Shown here piece after piece: positions 11,701 through 24,680 of a DNA stretch of 64,000 bases (its first letter is position 1; each line of letters starts with the position of its first letter). The notes beneath the pieces are model-generated. The model saw only the letters and a program-made list of their open reading frames with translations, ran no database searches and was not told the DNA's origin. Source of the stretch: Zygnema circumcarinatum (Eukaryota > Streptophyta > Zygnematophyceae > Zygnematales > Zygnemataceae); contig CM074811.1 of assembly GCA_037447605.1 (NCBI GenBank), forward strand, positions 1,172,865 through 1,236,864, in the 5' to 3' direction. Made by a program: the position numbers and the translations under genes.

Positions 11701-12122
11701 CGTGCATGTTTACTCTCGCATTGCACTGTCAAGTATGTGTTACGTTTCTCTGGGGCATGAGCCATCCTCTGCTCTTGATTACATCAGTTTAAGTCTAACC
11801 TGTACAATTCGTTAGCCAAAAGGTGCATATCTCTCCACAGGTGGGAAGGCATAGCTTTATTCCCATTGTACTATTCATTTTAAGGATTCGTTGTCGACAT
11901 AATATTGGAAAGGGAAGTACTAGAATTGTCGAACTCCTCATCGTTACTTCGCTCCTATTAACATTGTCGTGGGACTTGTGGGCAATGCTTCTTCTTCTTC
12001 GTCTTCTCCTTCTCCTTCTTCTTCTTCTTCTTTTTCTTCTTCTTCTCCTTTTTCTTCTTCTTCGTCGTCTTCTTCTACTTCTTCCTCTTCTTCTTCTTCT
12101 TCTTTTTCTTCTTCTTCGTCTA

Positions 12123-12153
<31 letters not shown>

Positions 12154-15100
12154 TTCTTCTTTTTCTTCTTCTTCGTCTACTTCTTCTTCTTCTTCTTCCT
12201 CTTCGTCGTCTTCTTCTTCTTCTTCTTCTTCTCCTTCTTCTTCTTCGTCTTCGTCTTCTTCTTCTTCTCCTTCTTCTTCTCCTTCTTCTTCTAGAACCAG
12301 AAGAATGGACTGACTCGGAGACGGATGATGGAGGTCATCAAAAGCCCCAGTATCCAGCGTCTCCTCATGCTCGCGTTCAGGCCATGGCTTATGGCGACGG
12401 AGGGAGGGAGAGGCTGAAGCTCGTCACAAACTCGCTCCGAAGATCAGAAAGCGGAAATCCTCTAGGCTCTGTTTTGGTTGCTCCATCACGCTATGGTATG
12501 TATTCTCATATCGCCACTACTTTCCCCGCCCCCATTCTGTTTCGGGATCAAACAAGAAATGTGTGGACTGAGGTAAGGTCTAGACATACCTTCATGAATT
12601 GCATGGTTTTTGCAAAGCAAGCTGATTTTATTGTTTCAGTTGAAGCAACTCCAGTTCGTTAATGGATAAATGGAGCTTGCTTGGCAAGAAGGGTTGTGGG
12701 ATTGTCTTCATGCATCCTCCTTTTGTCCCTGTTCCTTGCTCCATATTGAGAGCAGCCAAAATCAGCGATAAAGAGCGGGATCTTGCCATTCGACAGCAGC
12801 AGCAACGTAGTCAGCTGTCACCATCAAAGAGCGTTGGAGCTTTGAAGGTGAGGAGTCATAAGGTGTAAAATGATCAAAGTGGTTGCCAAAAAGTCATAAG
12901 TTATACGCTCTCAAGATGGTTGCAACAACCTTTTCATTCGTGTATGCGTTAGTGTTTGTGGGTGCTTAAGGGCCAATTTGGATAGCTGTGGAAAGTGCGA
13001 GCAATATCATTTAACATGCTTTGGTCAGCTATGGCTGGCCATACAGGAGTCAGGGACGAAGATGTTTGAAGATTTATGCAACTGGTGAACTGAATAACTC
13101 CAAGCCTTATTGCCAGGTTTCGGATCGAAAGCAGCGGCAGGAAGAAGTTGAGGAGCGGCGACGGCAGGAGGAGCAGCACAGGCGAGAGAGAGAGAGAGAG
13201 AGAGAGGGAGTGGCGCGAGACAATGAAGGAGAGGTTGTAGCAGAGGATTTCCGCAGGCAGCAGACAATAGACAGGCAGAGAGGGGAGCATGAAGACTGGG
13301 ACGTACAGGTGCAGGTATGCTGCAAAATTCTATACTTAATGTGTACTTAGGAAGATTTTCCATGCACTGCCTGAGAGCTGCTGTGTGACTATCAGCCGCC
13401 CGAAATTTCGAATGATTACCGCATTGCATTTCATTCCACCGTATGTAAAGTGTGTCGCAAAGTGACTTTTTCATATAGGAGATTGCCAACGGCATTTCGA
13501 AAGAACTGACTTGGATTTCCTTAGCTACCAATGAATCATGACCATTTTTTTTTTTTTTTTTACTATCTAAAGACTTCTGGACGAGTTTGGTAAAATGAAT
13601 TTTGTCGCTAGACTGTGTGAGCAGACCGAGTTTGACCAGGGCAACTTCTGACACAGAGGAATCAATGCAGCATTTGCTCTGCTTGTCTTTTTGTAGTCCG
13701 CACCATGTTTTGAACAAAGCAAACTGCAGGGCATATGATAACACTTTAGACACCGAGAGCGGTTAAATTCCCACAATTACAAGGCATGCTAGTAATGCAT
13801 TTAGCAAGGTATAACCACGATCTAGTCATCCTACCAACAATTGGCTAAGACCATTTGACAAAACTAGTCAAGTGGTGTATGAACCCCTTGTAATCGTCAT
13901 CTTGTGAGCCCTTGTTAGCCCATTCTGCCATCAAAACATTCCTTCAATATTGCCAAAAGGGATTGGGTGTTTATATAGGGAGGCCAAGAGAGGGATTCAG
14001 CTGGTCGGGATGATCGAAGAAAGAGTATGGAGAGTTCAACAATGTGGAAAGCTCAAAGGCAAAACGAGCACGAGATGGCCCTAACGAGACTGGACGAGGG
14101 AGTGGTCGCTGATATGGAGGTGAGGCAAAAGGAGGGTTTCTCCTCTTATAGCAGGAGGGTTAGCTGCATGCAGCAGTACATTATGAGGCAAAGAGAGGCT
14201 GAAATGAGTGGGAGGGGGGAGAGAAAGCCTCATCAGCTTCGATGCTCAACTCTGTAACTACTCTATTAGGGACTTAAATTAGGTGTAGAAGGACTGATAT
14301 AGCTGATGCAAATAGCAGCGTGAGATGCTATGGTTTGGGCTTAAGCTGGGGTTTACGGTGAGTTTATCAACATGATTGTGTATACAGCATTGACATGAAA
14401 GTGTTTCGTCTCCGTTCGCGATTGATTGCTTACCACAAATCCACTTCTTAAAAGGTAATGTGGGAAAAAACATGCTATTTGAACATAGGCGATAGTATGA
14501 ATCCAGAAGAAAACTTGGAAAGTTGGAGATTTTTCGAGTCATGAAACGGGAGCAGCTAACTCACTCACGGATTTTCTGTTACAAGCTTTGACACGCGTAG
14601 TTTTAGGCCCTCCCGTTCAGCCAACGATACTGATCCCCCATTTTTTCCCTCTCCTTCCCCGGAGCAGGAGGGTGCTCGCCTGCAAGAGATCGCCAATGCC
14701 TCCCGCAGACGTCTCGCCAAGTTTGAGGCAGAATGCGATGTACGGCTCGCAAAACTGCAGGCAGATAGAGAGATTCTTGTCCGGAAGAGGGAGAAGGAGA
14801 TCACAAAGTTGGCGGAGAGGTTGGGGCAGGTGAGTTTTCCACTTCGCATGCTGATGCAGGCAGAGGATAGTCGTCTGTTGTTTGTGGAGCACATTTATGT
14901 CTTGCAATTGGGAGGTAGGAAAGGGAAATTGCCATGCATTTGTCTGTTTCTAGGACTTTGTTCTGTTGTGGGTTCTATTTGTCAAGTATTTGACAAGGTT
15001 TGGGCTGCATGCTAGTGAAGTTGGTCTACCAAAAATGAAAGCTATTCCTGTAGTGGGATGTCGGATTGACAAGAGACAATGCATTTGCCTCATCCATCAT

Positions 15101-18100
15101 TACATTATGCTTGCCAACTTGGACGGAGCTGTTCAAGTCCTGCAGGGGCCTGCCCCCTAGATTTTCTGGTAAACCCACTTTTGGTTTCTCTACACAATTC
15201 GCCGATCAGCAAACTGAAAGCAATGCTGTGTGGATTGTGGGCAGCCTTTAGATGAGGGAGCATTAGTGAATGCACGAAGCGTTGTCGTGGAGGAGGGCCG
15301 TGCCCTGATCGCGCAGGAGAGGGAGATTGCGGTGGCAACTGCACGGGAGGAGGGAGAGAGAGAGAAGCAGCGGATATTGGCTCGCATTCATGAAGAACTC
15401 GGCATGCAGTTGGCATTGGAGAGGCAACGGATGGCAATCGATCCTGGAAAGACCGCTATGGTGAGTGGTTGCAGCACTCTCAACACTAAAAGCACATACT
15501 TAGGCATTGGTCATTTCAGTTTTGAAATGTGAAAGTGGATATTTCCTTGTAATGAGTGGAGGGGAATGGTCTGTTTTTGCCTCAACATCTCTATCCTGGG
15601 CTTTCAGTTGATCGCTGACTTGCAGCAGGTAGGGTGAGTTTATGTTGAAATGATCTCCTTCAGATGCATCGAATTGCTCATAAGCCCCTTTAAGTTCTCA
15701 TGATGTTCCAGCCACGTATATCCTGCACTCCCTGAATTTGCTTTGCTTTGGGAAATGTGTTAAGGACGGACATCGTTTGTGCGTGAGACTTCACTCCCCT
15801 TTTCCTGAAACAATCTCATGATATGTCCTGATAGTCTGATATGTCTTGACTGGAATCCGTTGCTCTTCTAAGCCCCCTTGTTAACTAAGAAACCCAAACG
15901 ACGATTTTGCTTTGCTCATCGATTGTCGATTTGCACTTCTTCCCATGTTCTGCAAGTATTGAAGCATTATTAGTATTGGAGTCGGAGTGATGTGCAGGAG
16001 CCTGCAACCTCCGGCGAACGGAGCAATCCGGAAGCATTGGTCCGCCAATGGAAGGCCAAAATGGAGCAGGAACAGGCCGCTGCAAGTCAGGGGCAGGGCG
16101 AGCAGGTGATGCAATAAACTCTTCTGAATATGCTTCTTTGGTTGCTGCATGGGAGGAGGAGAGAGGAGAGAGGAGAGGGCGAAATGTGTGGGCTGTTGGT
16201 CCAATTCATTGTGCTTGTGCTGTGGTTTGACAATCATAAGTACAATTCCATAGTCTCCTGTTTCTCGTCTGAAGTTGTTTGCCGTAGAACTTATATGCAG
16301 GTAGTGGGTCTGAGTGAGAGGTGCCATTTTGAGGTCATGTTAAGGATGTATTGCAAGTGGGGTTCTGACCCGGGTGAAATAGGGTTTGGTTTTGTTTGCA
16401 GGCGGGACGGATTAAGGTGCTGGTGGCGGAAGATGAGATGCGTATGCTAGAAAGTGCACGGAGAGAAGCAGCGGTGCGGGTGGAGAAGGCAGTGGAGCAG
16501 GAGGAGAGGAGAGAGTGGGACGGTCTGATGAAGCAGATGCGAGATAGAATCCGAGTTCGAATAGTGGAAGAGGAGAGAAAGGCCCTTCAGCAAGAGAGAC
16601 TGGAAATGCTGGATAGGGTGGGAGAGGTGGTAGCCGAACAAGAGGCGCAGGAGTTGGAGAAGAAGAGAAAGGAAGTTATGGAGAGAGTGGAGAACGAAGT
16701 GGAAGCTGAAGCAGTAACACTGAAGCAGGTCAAGTTGGAGGAGGCTCGAAAGAGAGTGGATGGAGTGGTTGCTAGTTGGGAAGAGGAGGAGAAGAAAGCT
16801 TTGGCTGAGAGAGTGAAGCAGCGAGTGCGGGAACTGGAGAAGGGCACTTTGGAGAATGAGCGAGCAAAGGTAATGGAGTGGGTACGAAAGCGAGTGGAAA
16901 ATGAGGGTAGGGACTATGCAGAGCAGCACCGAGCGAAAGTGAGGATGAGGGTAGAGGAAGAGGAGGCCCGCCTTACCGACATTCTGATTGCAGAAATGGA
17001 GGAGAGGGTGAAGGAGAGGATAGAGGATGCAGAGGAGCAGCTGCTTGAAAGTGTGCTGGCGATAAGGAGGGATGGATTAAACGGAGAGAGGCGACTTTTT
17101 GTGACCGAAGACACATTGGATGAATTGGAGAAGGAGAAGTGGGTGAGGTTGGATGAGCTCCGAAAACAGATGGAGATGCGCGTTGCAGATCAGATCGCTA
17201 GTGAAGAGGCAGAACTTGTGGTTCAAAAGAGGAAGGAGATGCAGGCGAGAGCAGAATTGCTTCTTCAGGAAGAGGAAAGGAGGGCTGCTAACCTGCAAAA
17301 GAAGGCAAGTAGTGCTCGGTGGAGTTCAGAAGGGGGTGGGGGAACGGGAAAGCTGGATGGAGTGGTAAGGAGCATGGAAATGACACAAGCAGATGTGTTC
17401 CGAGAAATGCAAGCGAAAGTGGTAGGGGAGAAGCAGAGTTTGGAGATAGCAGTGAAGGAGCATCTAGCCTTAGTGAGGAAGGATATGCTGGAGAAGGAAA
17501 AGAAAGAAATTGAAGTGATTCGAGCGGAGATGCATGCACGGGTTCAGAAGACAATTTCTGAGGAAGAGAAGCTGGAAATGGAAAGGTTGAGGCTGGGGAT
17601 TAAGGAGAAGATTGTTGAGACTCTGGAAATTCAAGAGCAGACAGTTGCGGAAGCAGTGAGGGCAGAACTAAGGTTGAAACTGGAAGAGAGGTTGAAGGTT
17701 GAGGCAGAAGAATTGACAGAGCGTTTGAGGGCGGAAATGATGGAAAGAGTGAGAGCCGAGGTGGAGGCAGAAGCAAAGGAAGCGATGAAGAGAGAAAAGA
17801 GAAAAGGGTCTCTGAAGGGATCGTTGCAGGGTGGGAGTGAAGAAAGTTTAGTGCAAAGTGCTGAAGCGAATGAGGAGGAATCCGAATGGGTGACTGCAAA
17901 AGAGACGATGCTGAAAGCCCTTGAAGCAGAGATGGAGGAAGTGAAAGCAAGCAGGCTGGTTAAGATGGATGAGAACTTGGCACTTGAAGTAGCGAACATG
18001 CGGGAGGAGAAGATGATGATAATGACACGAGAGGTACAGGAAGGGGCAGAGAAGGAGGAGGAGGGTCTGGAAGGAAGGCTGAGGGAGGAAGAGGCGAAGT

Positions 18101-21100
18101 TATGGGAAGCGAAGCTGACAGAACTTGAGGTTGCTATTGACGAGCAACTGAAGCGAGAGAGGGAAGAGAGGTACGAGAAAGCGAAGAGAGCTATGGAAAT
18201 GAACCTCAGGTATCAGATTGCAGCAGAGAGGGAGAAGAAATTAAGCAAATCGTTGGGTGTGGAGGAAGGAAATGCACAGGTGGAGGAAGGAATCGAAGAG
18301 GTCCTTATGCAGGCTAAAACAAGGCTGACAGATGAATTGATGAGAGAAGTGGAGGCTGAGATTGCTGAGTATAGGGAGAAACTTTCACTGAGGGCAGAAA
18401 CTGAGGATAGGTGGCGGCGGATGAGTGAAGAGATGGCTCAGGAGAGGAGCAAAATGGCTGAAGGAGTTTTGAAGGAAGACTTCTCACATATGGAAGTTGA
18501 GCAAAGATTGCAAGCGGAAGCAATTCAGAGAGAGCTTTCTGCCGGGTTAGAGGAGTTCAGGGCTCACGTAAAGAGTAAGTTCGATTCTGATTGTGTAGAC
18601 ATCAAAAAGAATGCAGAGAGAGATCTGGAGAGAGTCAAGGATGACATGGAAGGGAAAGTGGAACAAAAGGTTGCAAGATTGAAGGCAGAGACGAGACAGG
18701 TATTTGACCGGGCACGCAGAGAGATGGATGAAGCACTCTTAAAGCAGATGGAAGAGGAAAGGGCAAGCAGATTGGCTCGATTAGCGGAAGAACTGGACAG
18801 GGAGGAAATGGAAATCAGGAGGCAGTGGGAGGAAGCCATGGTGAGAGAGGAAGGTCTGGTGAAAGCAGCATTAGAACTCAAGGAGACGAGGGAATGGAAG
18901 GGGGAAAAGACTTGGCAAGGCAAACCCAATGGGGAAGAAGAAGGGCCTTTGGGAGGGCTTAGTCTCAGTGGAGATGGAAAAAGAGGAGCACAAAGCCATG
19001 GCCGAAAGCAGCAAGAGCTGCCGACATTGCCGGAATGGGAGGAGAATACAAGAGATGATGTGAGTAGACTTTCTGGTGAGGAGGGAGGAGAGCCGAACAG
19101 CTCAGAACGTGGGCATGTGCAGAAAGGGATAAGCAGTTCTGGACTAGAAGGACTTATATCTGGAAAGGCAGCTCCTTTTGGTTCAGGATTACAAAATAGA
19201 GAGGAGATGGGCTCAAACAGAAAGTCAGAAAATGTGCAAGCGGACACAGGGCTTCGTTCATATGAGAATGCTGCTGGGCAGGAGATACAAAGACAGGAGA
19301 ATGCGCACATGGAGCTGACAAGAGTGAATGATCTTGACAATTTGGGTCAATCAGAAAGGAATGTGAATCATGCACTTGCTTTGTCAGGGCCATCTCAAGG
19401 AGGTGTGGAAGGCAATGGGAGAGAATTTGGTGAGAATGTTGTGGGTTTTGAGGAGAGGAGTGGGTGGGGAAAGGGAGGCAACTCTGCTGGAGAGAATGCG
19501 GATGAGCTTAGGACATCTCCAAATGCCGCAGCCAACAAATCGGAACCTTCCTCCAACAGAAGGAAAAGCATAGATGGAGAAAAAGCCCCAATCTCGAAAT
19601 GGAATGAAGGTGGTTGGAGCACTCGCAGTAGCCATAGAAGAAGCCGACATCGAAGGCGGGCTGCAGATGAGAGTGAGGATTATTATTCAGCATGGACAGA
19701 TACAACAGCAGCAGAAATGTCTCCGGTAAGTCTCAATGGCTCTGAGAGGTGTAGAAGGGTTTTAGGGGAGTCAAGGAAGTTGTTCAGGAAATCTCCACTC
19801 GCATGGGTCGTCCTTGAAATTCGTTACAGGAGCCATTTTGTGTGGTTTGGCAGGGTTTTGAACAAATCCGTTTAGTTGAGCAAGTGGAGAAGGAGGGCTT
19901 GTTCTTTAACAGTGCTTTCGCTTTTGGAAAAATTTTGGTCCGTGTCAGTCTGTAAAGTTTGCGATCCCCCAAAATGTATTAGGAAAAACTCTCCTGTCTG
20001 TCGGCAAAGGACTGCAAAGTTGCCGATTATGGGCAAAATGATGGAGAGCACAAATGAATGGATGGATGGGATGTTTGTACTTGTTTGCAATCTGATTCCT
20101 ATTTCCTTTTTTTTGTGTTATTTGCATGGTGGGTCTCAGTTTTATGGCCACCTTGAAGCCCGACGAAGGTCGGTTGGTCGAAGAGTCGATGTGAACGAGA
20201 ATGGCATCCAATCAGAGCCTCCTCAAGAGTATGTGATTCCTTCATTTGAACATGAACCTGTTCCATGCACCCCTTCACCTTGCAATGTCGGAACGGAGAT
20301 GACTTTCTATGTCTTGCTGCTGGATAGCTAAAGTGTTTTTGAAAACAGTGCGGTTGCAGCCATCGCTTGAAATGATCGGTTTTGGTTGTTCAGATACCTT
20401 GAGACTAGCAGTCTGATCATGTTGATTGTGTTTCCAAACTTTAATATTAATTTTGTGTTCGTAACTGCCTGTTTGAAGTCCATGATTGGTTGAGCACAGC
20501 TTTAGAAGGGTCGTTGCAGTGTTCTTAACCTGCAACAGAAACAAAGGGTCTTTCAATATCAAGCCATTTTGCTATGTCAGTCAAACTCAATCTTTTGGTG
20601 ATGTGAAGGTTTTGTTGTAATGTCCATCCTTTTGCTTTCATGCAAACCATTCACAGTCGATTTGCTTGTCAAGCCTGCAAGTTCTTCTTTGTAGTAACCA
20701 CCTTCTTTGATAAGGTATTAACATGTTTTTTCTCTCTGCAGACTGTCCATTTCCGAGCGTGCAAAGCTCTTTGTGGCTGAACAAGAGCGCTTTCTTCAAG
20801 AACGTCAAATTGTGATTGAGCAAGCGCGAGCTGATTGGCGGAGACGCATGCATGCTTTGGACCAAGTAAGCATCGCCTTACCCTTAATGTGCTTTCAAAC
20901 TGCACTACACTTATGTGCTTCACGAGGGGGCCCACAGTTGCAGCATGATGGGTTTGACGTCTCTCCTTCCTGAGGTGCTGCTCACGTATGCATACGATGC
21001 ATACGATGCATATGCATGCATCATATCGTATGCATGTATACCAATCAGTGAAGTCATAGGTCTTCAATTGGTTCCTACTACAAATTTTCTGAGAGGCTGG

Positions 21101-22690
21101 GGACTGCCCTGTTGCTGGGGAAATTTCCAGTTGTCGGATGAGGAGGAGAGGCGGAGAAGTGGCAGCTACCTCATGGAAGTGAAGGCTACTTTGGACGAGC
21201 ATGTACAGCAGTTGGAGGAGGATATCCGTCACGTATGCATACTACGCTTCTCTCTGCCTGCACAATCGACCCCCTCTAAGCTTGATAGAGGCAGAAACAG
21301 TTCCCTGCGAACCAGTATTGAACGTACGGACACAGATCTGTCCAACACGCTGCATCGCATGGATATGGACCTTTCTCGGAGTATAGGAAGATTAGAGAGG
21401 GAGCTTTCTCCAGCCGACAGAAGAATGGATTCAGATCAATCTCGTGCTCTTTCAAGAATGGATAGCGACCAATTTCGAACTGCACTTGGTGCTGAGTCTC
21501 TTGATCTCTCTCCTCCCCATTATTGGGAGAAGCAAGGCAAGGGTGGTCGAGCTTCTGCTTTGGTATCTCAGCCTGGAAGCCCATCTTCAGCAGCGGATTT
21601 GAGTATTGCTTTTGCTGAAAGACGATTGAGTCGAGAAGCATATGGGAACGGAGAGAGACGTGTGAACAGCAGAAGGAGGAGCATGGGAGAGGACGGGTCA
21701 TGGCTTGACGAAGTGTATAGGACGCGTATTGGAAATGGCTCCTTGGAAAGCTTCCGAGGAAATGGGTTCGGGAGTAGAGGCAAGGGCCACTTGAGAGAGA
21801 GAGCAGGATGGATGGAGGGGAGGTACACAGATGATGAGTCTCTGTTGGGAAGGAGACGTTTGAGGGGTCCTGTCAGGAAGGGCAACATGGAGGCACTTTT
21901 CAACCCACTGGGAGCTACCATGGAGTCGCCATCGGACAGGTCAGGAGGGGCACTTTTGCGGCCACTTCAGCAGATGTGAGTCTCTTTTTAAGTTCAGGGG
22001 ACTGACGTTGCTTCTATGTATTACCTGTCCACAGTATGGCTATTCCAAAGGCCCGAAAAATTATGTGTCCCACTCCCACGCCTTTACATGGATGCTAAGT
22101 AATGCTTTTTCTGTGTCAGGCCTCTTAGACGGACAGTCCACCAACAGCGAGAGCTCCTGGGTTACCTCAATGAAACGGATGAGCGGAAGCTAACAACAGA
22201 AATGGTGAAGCAACATTCCAACTGGCTCACTCGCTTCCAAGAAGACATGGCAAGTTCTGGCCTACCTCTCCCATACAGACCCTCTGCTTCAAGCACTACC
22301 TCTAGCGCAAGCCCTCTCAGGTGAGCTTGCTGGGCTTGACCTGAACGTTTCAGGAAGTTGTACAAGGTAGCTTCTGAGCCGAATGTGTTTTGAGGAGGTT
22401 TTGCTCTGATTCAGAACGTTCACCTCCTCCTCCCCCTCCCCCTTCCCCCCCTTTCTCTCTCTCCCTCTCTCTCCCCCTCCCTCTTCCCATCATCCACTTG
22501 CACGGGGCAAGTCTCTAGAAGCTTCTATGTGGAAATAGCTGTGACATGAAATTTTGATCAAAGAAGCGCGGGCTGCAGACTGTCCGTAGAGGAGTTCCGC
22601 AACTTGCGGTCGAGCCATAGTGTAGTCCCCAAGCTGCGCGTCGACATTGACAACGAGAGGGAGCTCGTCATCAACATTCGCCCCAAGTGA
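8714..22690 (+). CDS. CEP164: CEP164 centriole distal-appendage protein, 20 exons
   Basis: Exons: 8714-8777, 9353-9464, 9750-9833, 10042-10264, 10789-10921, 11152-11487, 12295-12495, 12756-12847, 13117-13314, 13979-14119, 14668-14829, 15245-15460, 15998-16105, 16402-19725, 20140-20228, 20742-20865, 21131-21232, 21281-21975, 22120-22320, 22579-22690. All junctions are GT-AG and all phases agree: 6717 nt, 2238 aa plus TGA. CEP164 anchors basal bodies to the membrane and recruits the kinase that starts ciliogenesis. The N-terminus matches the animal protein: acidic start (VVLEEEIDENYEP), LLWIAREGLKAPLP, then a WW domain with W56, YYFNF (67-71) and W78 in SVWDHPCDEHYR. Residues 691-1798, from one exon, are almost pure Glu/Arg/Lys coiled coil. 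Near the C-terminus, exon 16 (ISERAKLFVAEQERFL) and exon 19 (SNWLTRFQ) match conserved animal blocks. Human CEP164 is about 1460 aa. The first exon was chosen because it restores both phase and homology. The Ser/Arg-rich exon 18 is the least certain. Confidence 0.93.
11989..12293 (+). repeat. (TTC)n microsatellite ending at a CEP164 splice acceptor
   Basis: About 300 bp of TTC/TCC/TCG triplets on the coding strand ends directly in CTTCTTCTAG, the acceptor of CEP164 exon 7 at 12295. It therefore acts as an extreme polypyrimidine tract. Confidence 0.9.
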
Positions 22691-22711
22691 AGTGAAGTGA
22701 AGTGAAGTGAA
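22687..22711 (+). repeat. (AAGTG)n at the CEP164 stop codon
   Basis: Five AAGTG/GTGAA units run from the last lysine codon and TGA stop into the 3' UTR. Every frame of the repeat soon meets TGA or GTG, so termination is robust to unit-number change in the stop frame. Confidence 0.8.
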
Positions 22712-23624
22712 AGGAGTGACTCCGAGAAGCCCGCCTCGTCCACCTCATCACTCCACCCTTGCACAGCGAAGATGCGTACTTTCCCGTCTCCAGCCCCCAG
22801 CCCAATTCCTGACTCGGAACGCCTATCCAATTTGCGTCACATTCTTCAAGGTATGGCAGAGAGAGGGAGAGAGAGAGAGAGAGGGAGAGCGTGAGAAAAA
22901 GAGAGGAGCTAGGAAGGCGTGAGAGCGAGATACCTGTGAAAAGGATGTACACGGAGGTGTACTATTGAGTGCCTCTCTCTGCTGCAGTTTACATCGGATT
23001 TAAATTCAATATTTCGAGTCCTTCTATTTTTGGTTAGCAATAGCCTCTTTCTTGGCATCAGGTTTTCGGTTTTAAGGCTCGTGAGCCCCCTTTACTTCCT
23101 TAGCCTGCGAGAGGCAAGCTGTGTATCAGCCGTGTATAGGTCGTCCTTCGAGGTTTTTAGGCCCACGATTATCTCCACGTAGAGGTGATTAGCGGAAAAA
23201 TAATAAGTCCTTTTTTCTTTTAGGGTTATAACTAACGCTGAGTCTATGGTTGTAGGAGACTCAGGGAGATCAGGGAGATCAGGGAGGAGTTGTCGCTTCT
23301 GGGTGGAGTAAAACAGAGCAACGCTTGATATCTGAAATTTCTAATTATCTTAATAAATAATTATTTTCTTTTGTTTTCTCCCACCCTCTCCTCTTCCCCT
23401 TCTCCCCTCTCCCCTATCCCCCTCTCCCCTCTCTCCCTCTCCCCTTCTTCCCCGCTCCGCTTCCCAATCCATCTCCCCCTCTACCCCCTTGCCCCCCTCC
23501 CCCTCGCCTCCGGCCTCCCCTCTTCTCGGCCCTTCTCCCCTCCCCCTTCCCTCCTCTGTCACACACATCGCAGTGAGTGTCAACAAGTATATGTATGGCA
23601 TATGAGATATATTTTAGAAACTGG

Positions 23625-23672
23625 GGGAGGTGGCATTGATCTCACGATGGCGAGGCCATCAAATGTACATGG
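23625..23672 (-). repeat. Dispersed hairpin repeat, copy 3
   Basis: On the minus strand it reads ATGTACATTTGATGGCCTCG, CCATC, GTGAGATCAATGCCACC. It is closest to the copy at 63223-63267. GATGGC-CTC-GCCATC is a perfect 6-bp stem with a 3-nt loop. Confidence 0.65.
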
Positions 23673-24364
23673 ACGAAGTCAGCATGGGGAACCACTCACT
23701 CTCTCTTTGGGGCCTCACTTAAGGAATGGGGCTCACTTAAGGCAAGTTCTTATGCAACAACTGGCAAAAGAGACTAGTTTCAATTGAACTCAAAGTTGGC
23801 GCCTCAACAAGTAGAGTGCTCTCTCCCTCCCACTCTCCTTCTCCCTCTTATCTCCTGCCCCCTCTCCTTCCTCTGCTACACAGCACAGCCCAACCAATCA
23901 CTGTCTGAAAAAAGCGGAAAAGGCATGTCTGTGCTCACGACTCTCTTCTACGTCTTGGATGGTTCTATGTGCTTAATGTTCTAGCGCTTGCTACGGAACT
24001 AGGGACAGTAAGGGCCCTTCGGGTTGGGAGAAGAGGCAGAAACAGGGGGGATGGAGGCTCCTAGTTACGTCAAACTGTCATGGAATTATCATAACATCTC
24101 AACTCTAACTGCAGCATAGAGCGGCCAGTTCAATTCACATACAATCAACATGGAATGCTGTCTAACTACGTTGGGAGTGAGAGCCAGTGCGGATAACAAC
24201 GGTAAATGGCAAGTGAGAGGCGATTAAGAAACAATGAACTCTTCTTGTGGGTCTGCCAGCTCATCCCTGAGCCAGCTCAGTCCTGCAGAACCTCCACACA
24301 AGTGTTATCCGATCAGAAGGTCCCTTCCACTTGCAAATCGCAACATTTGAAGGACCGGGATGAG

Positions 24365-24418
24365 CCAAGGAAGGCCTTTGCATAGACTCAACCAAGGAAG
24401 GCCTTTGCATAGACTCAA
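24365..24418 (+). repeat. Two tandem 27-bp units
   Basis: Two identical 27-bp units beginning CCAAGGAAGGCCTTTGCATA, followed by a partial third (CCAAGG). Confidence 0.9.
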
Positions 24419-24680
24419 CCAAGGAACTCAAACCAAGCAGAGCAGGCAAGCAGAGCTCTTCTCATGACCTGCTTTTGAGCCACTTCTGGAGCGCAACAAA
24501 AAAATGTAAACGACACGATTACCTGCACTGAGAAACTCCTGGTTTGTGCCCTAATACTAAAAAGTGGTGCAGCTCAAAATCAAAGTGGAGTCCTGATCAG
24601 CATCAAGGGTGCGCCCTACATCTGAGGGGGAGTGATGTATGCCGACCGTATCGCGATCGAGGTCAGAAGACAGCTCGGCT

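Larger units (their letters stand above)
22691..24680. other. Intergenic, tail-to-tail CEP164 / RBM42
   Basis: No gene seen. It contains a GA tract (22857-22905), a long CT tract (about 23378-23560), a hairpin repeat copy (23625-23672, minus) and two 27-bp tandem units (24365-24418). Confidence 0.5.

Noticed and set aside
11823-12662. 279-codon frame with poly-Leu/Ser
   Set aside because: It is a translation of the TTC microsatellite; only its end (from 12295) is a real CEP164 exon.
24365-24418. Possible CRISPR-like repeats
   Set aside because: Only two adjacent tandem units without spacers, in a eukaryotic intergenic region.
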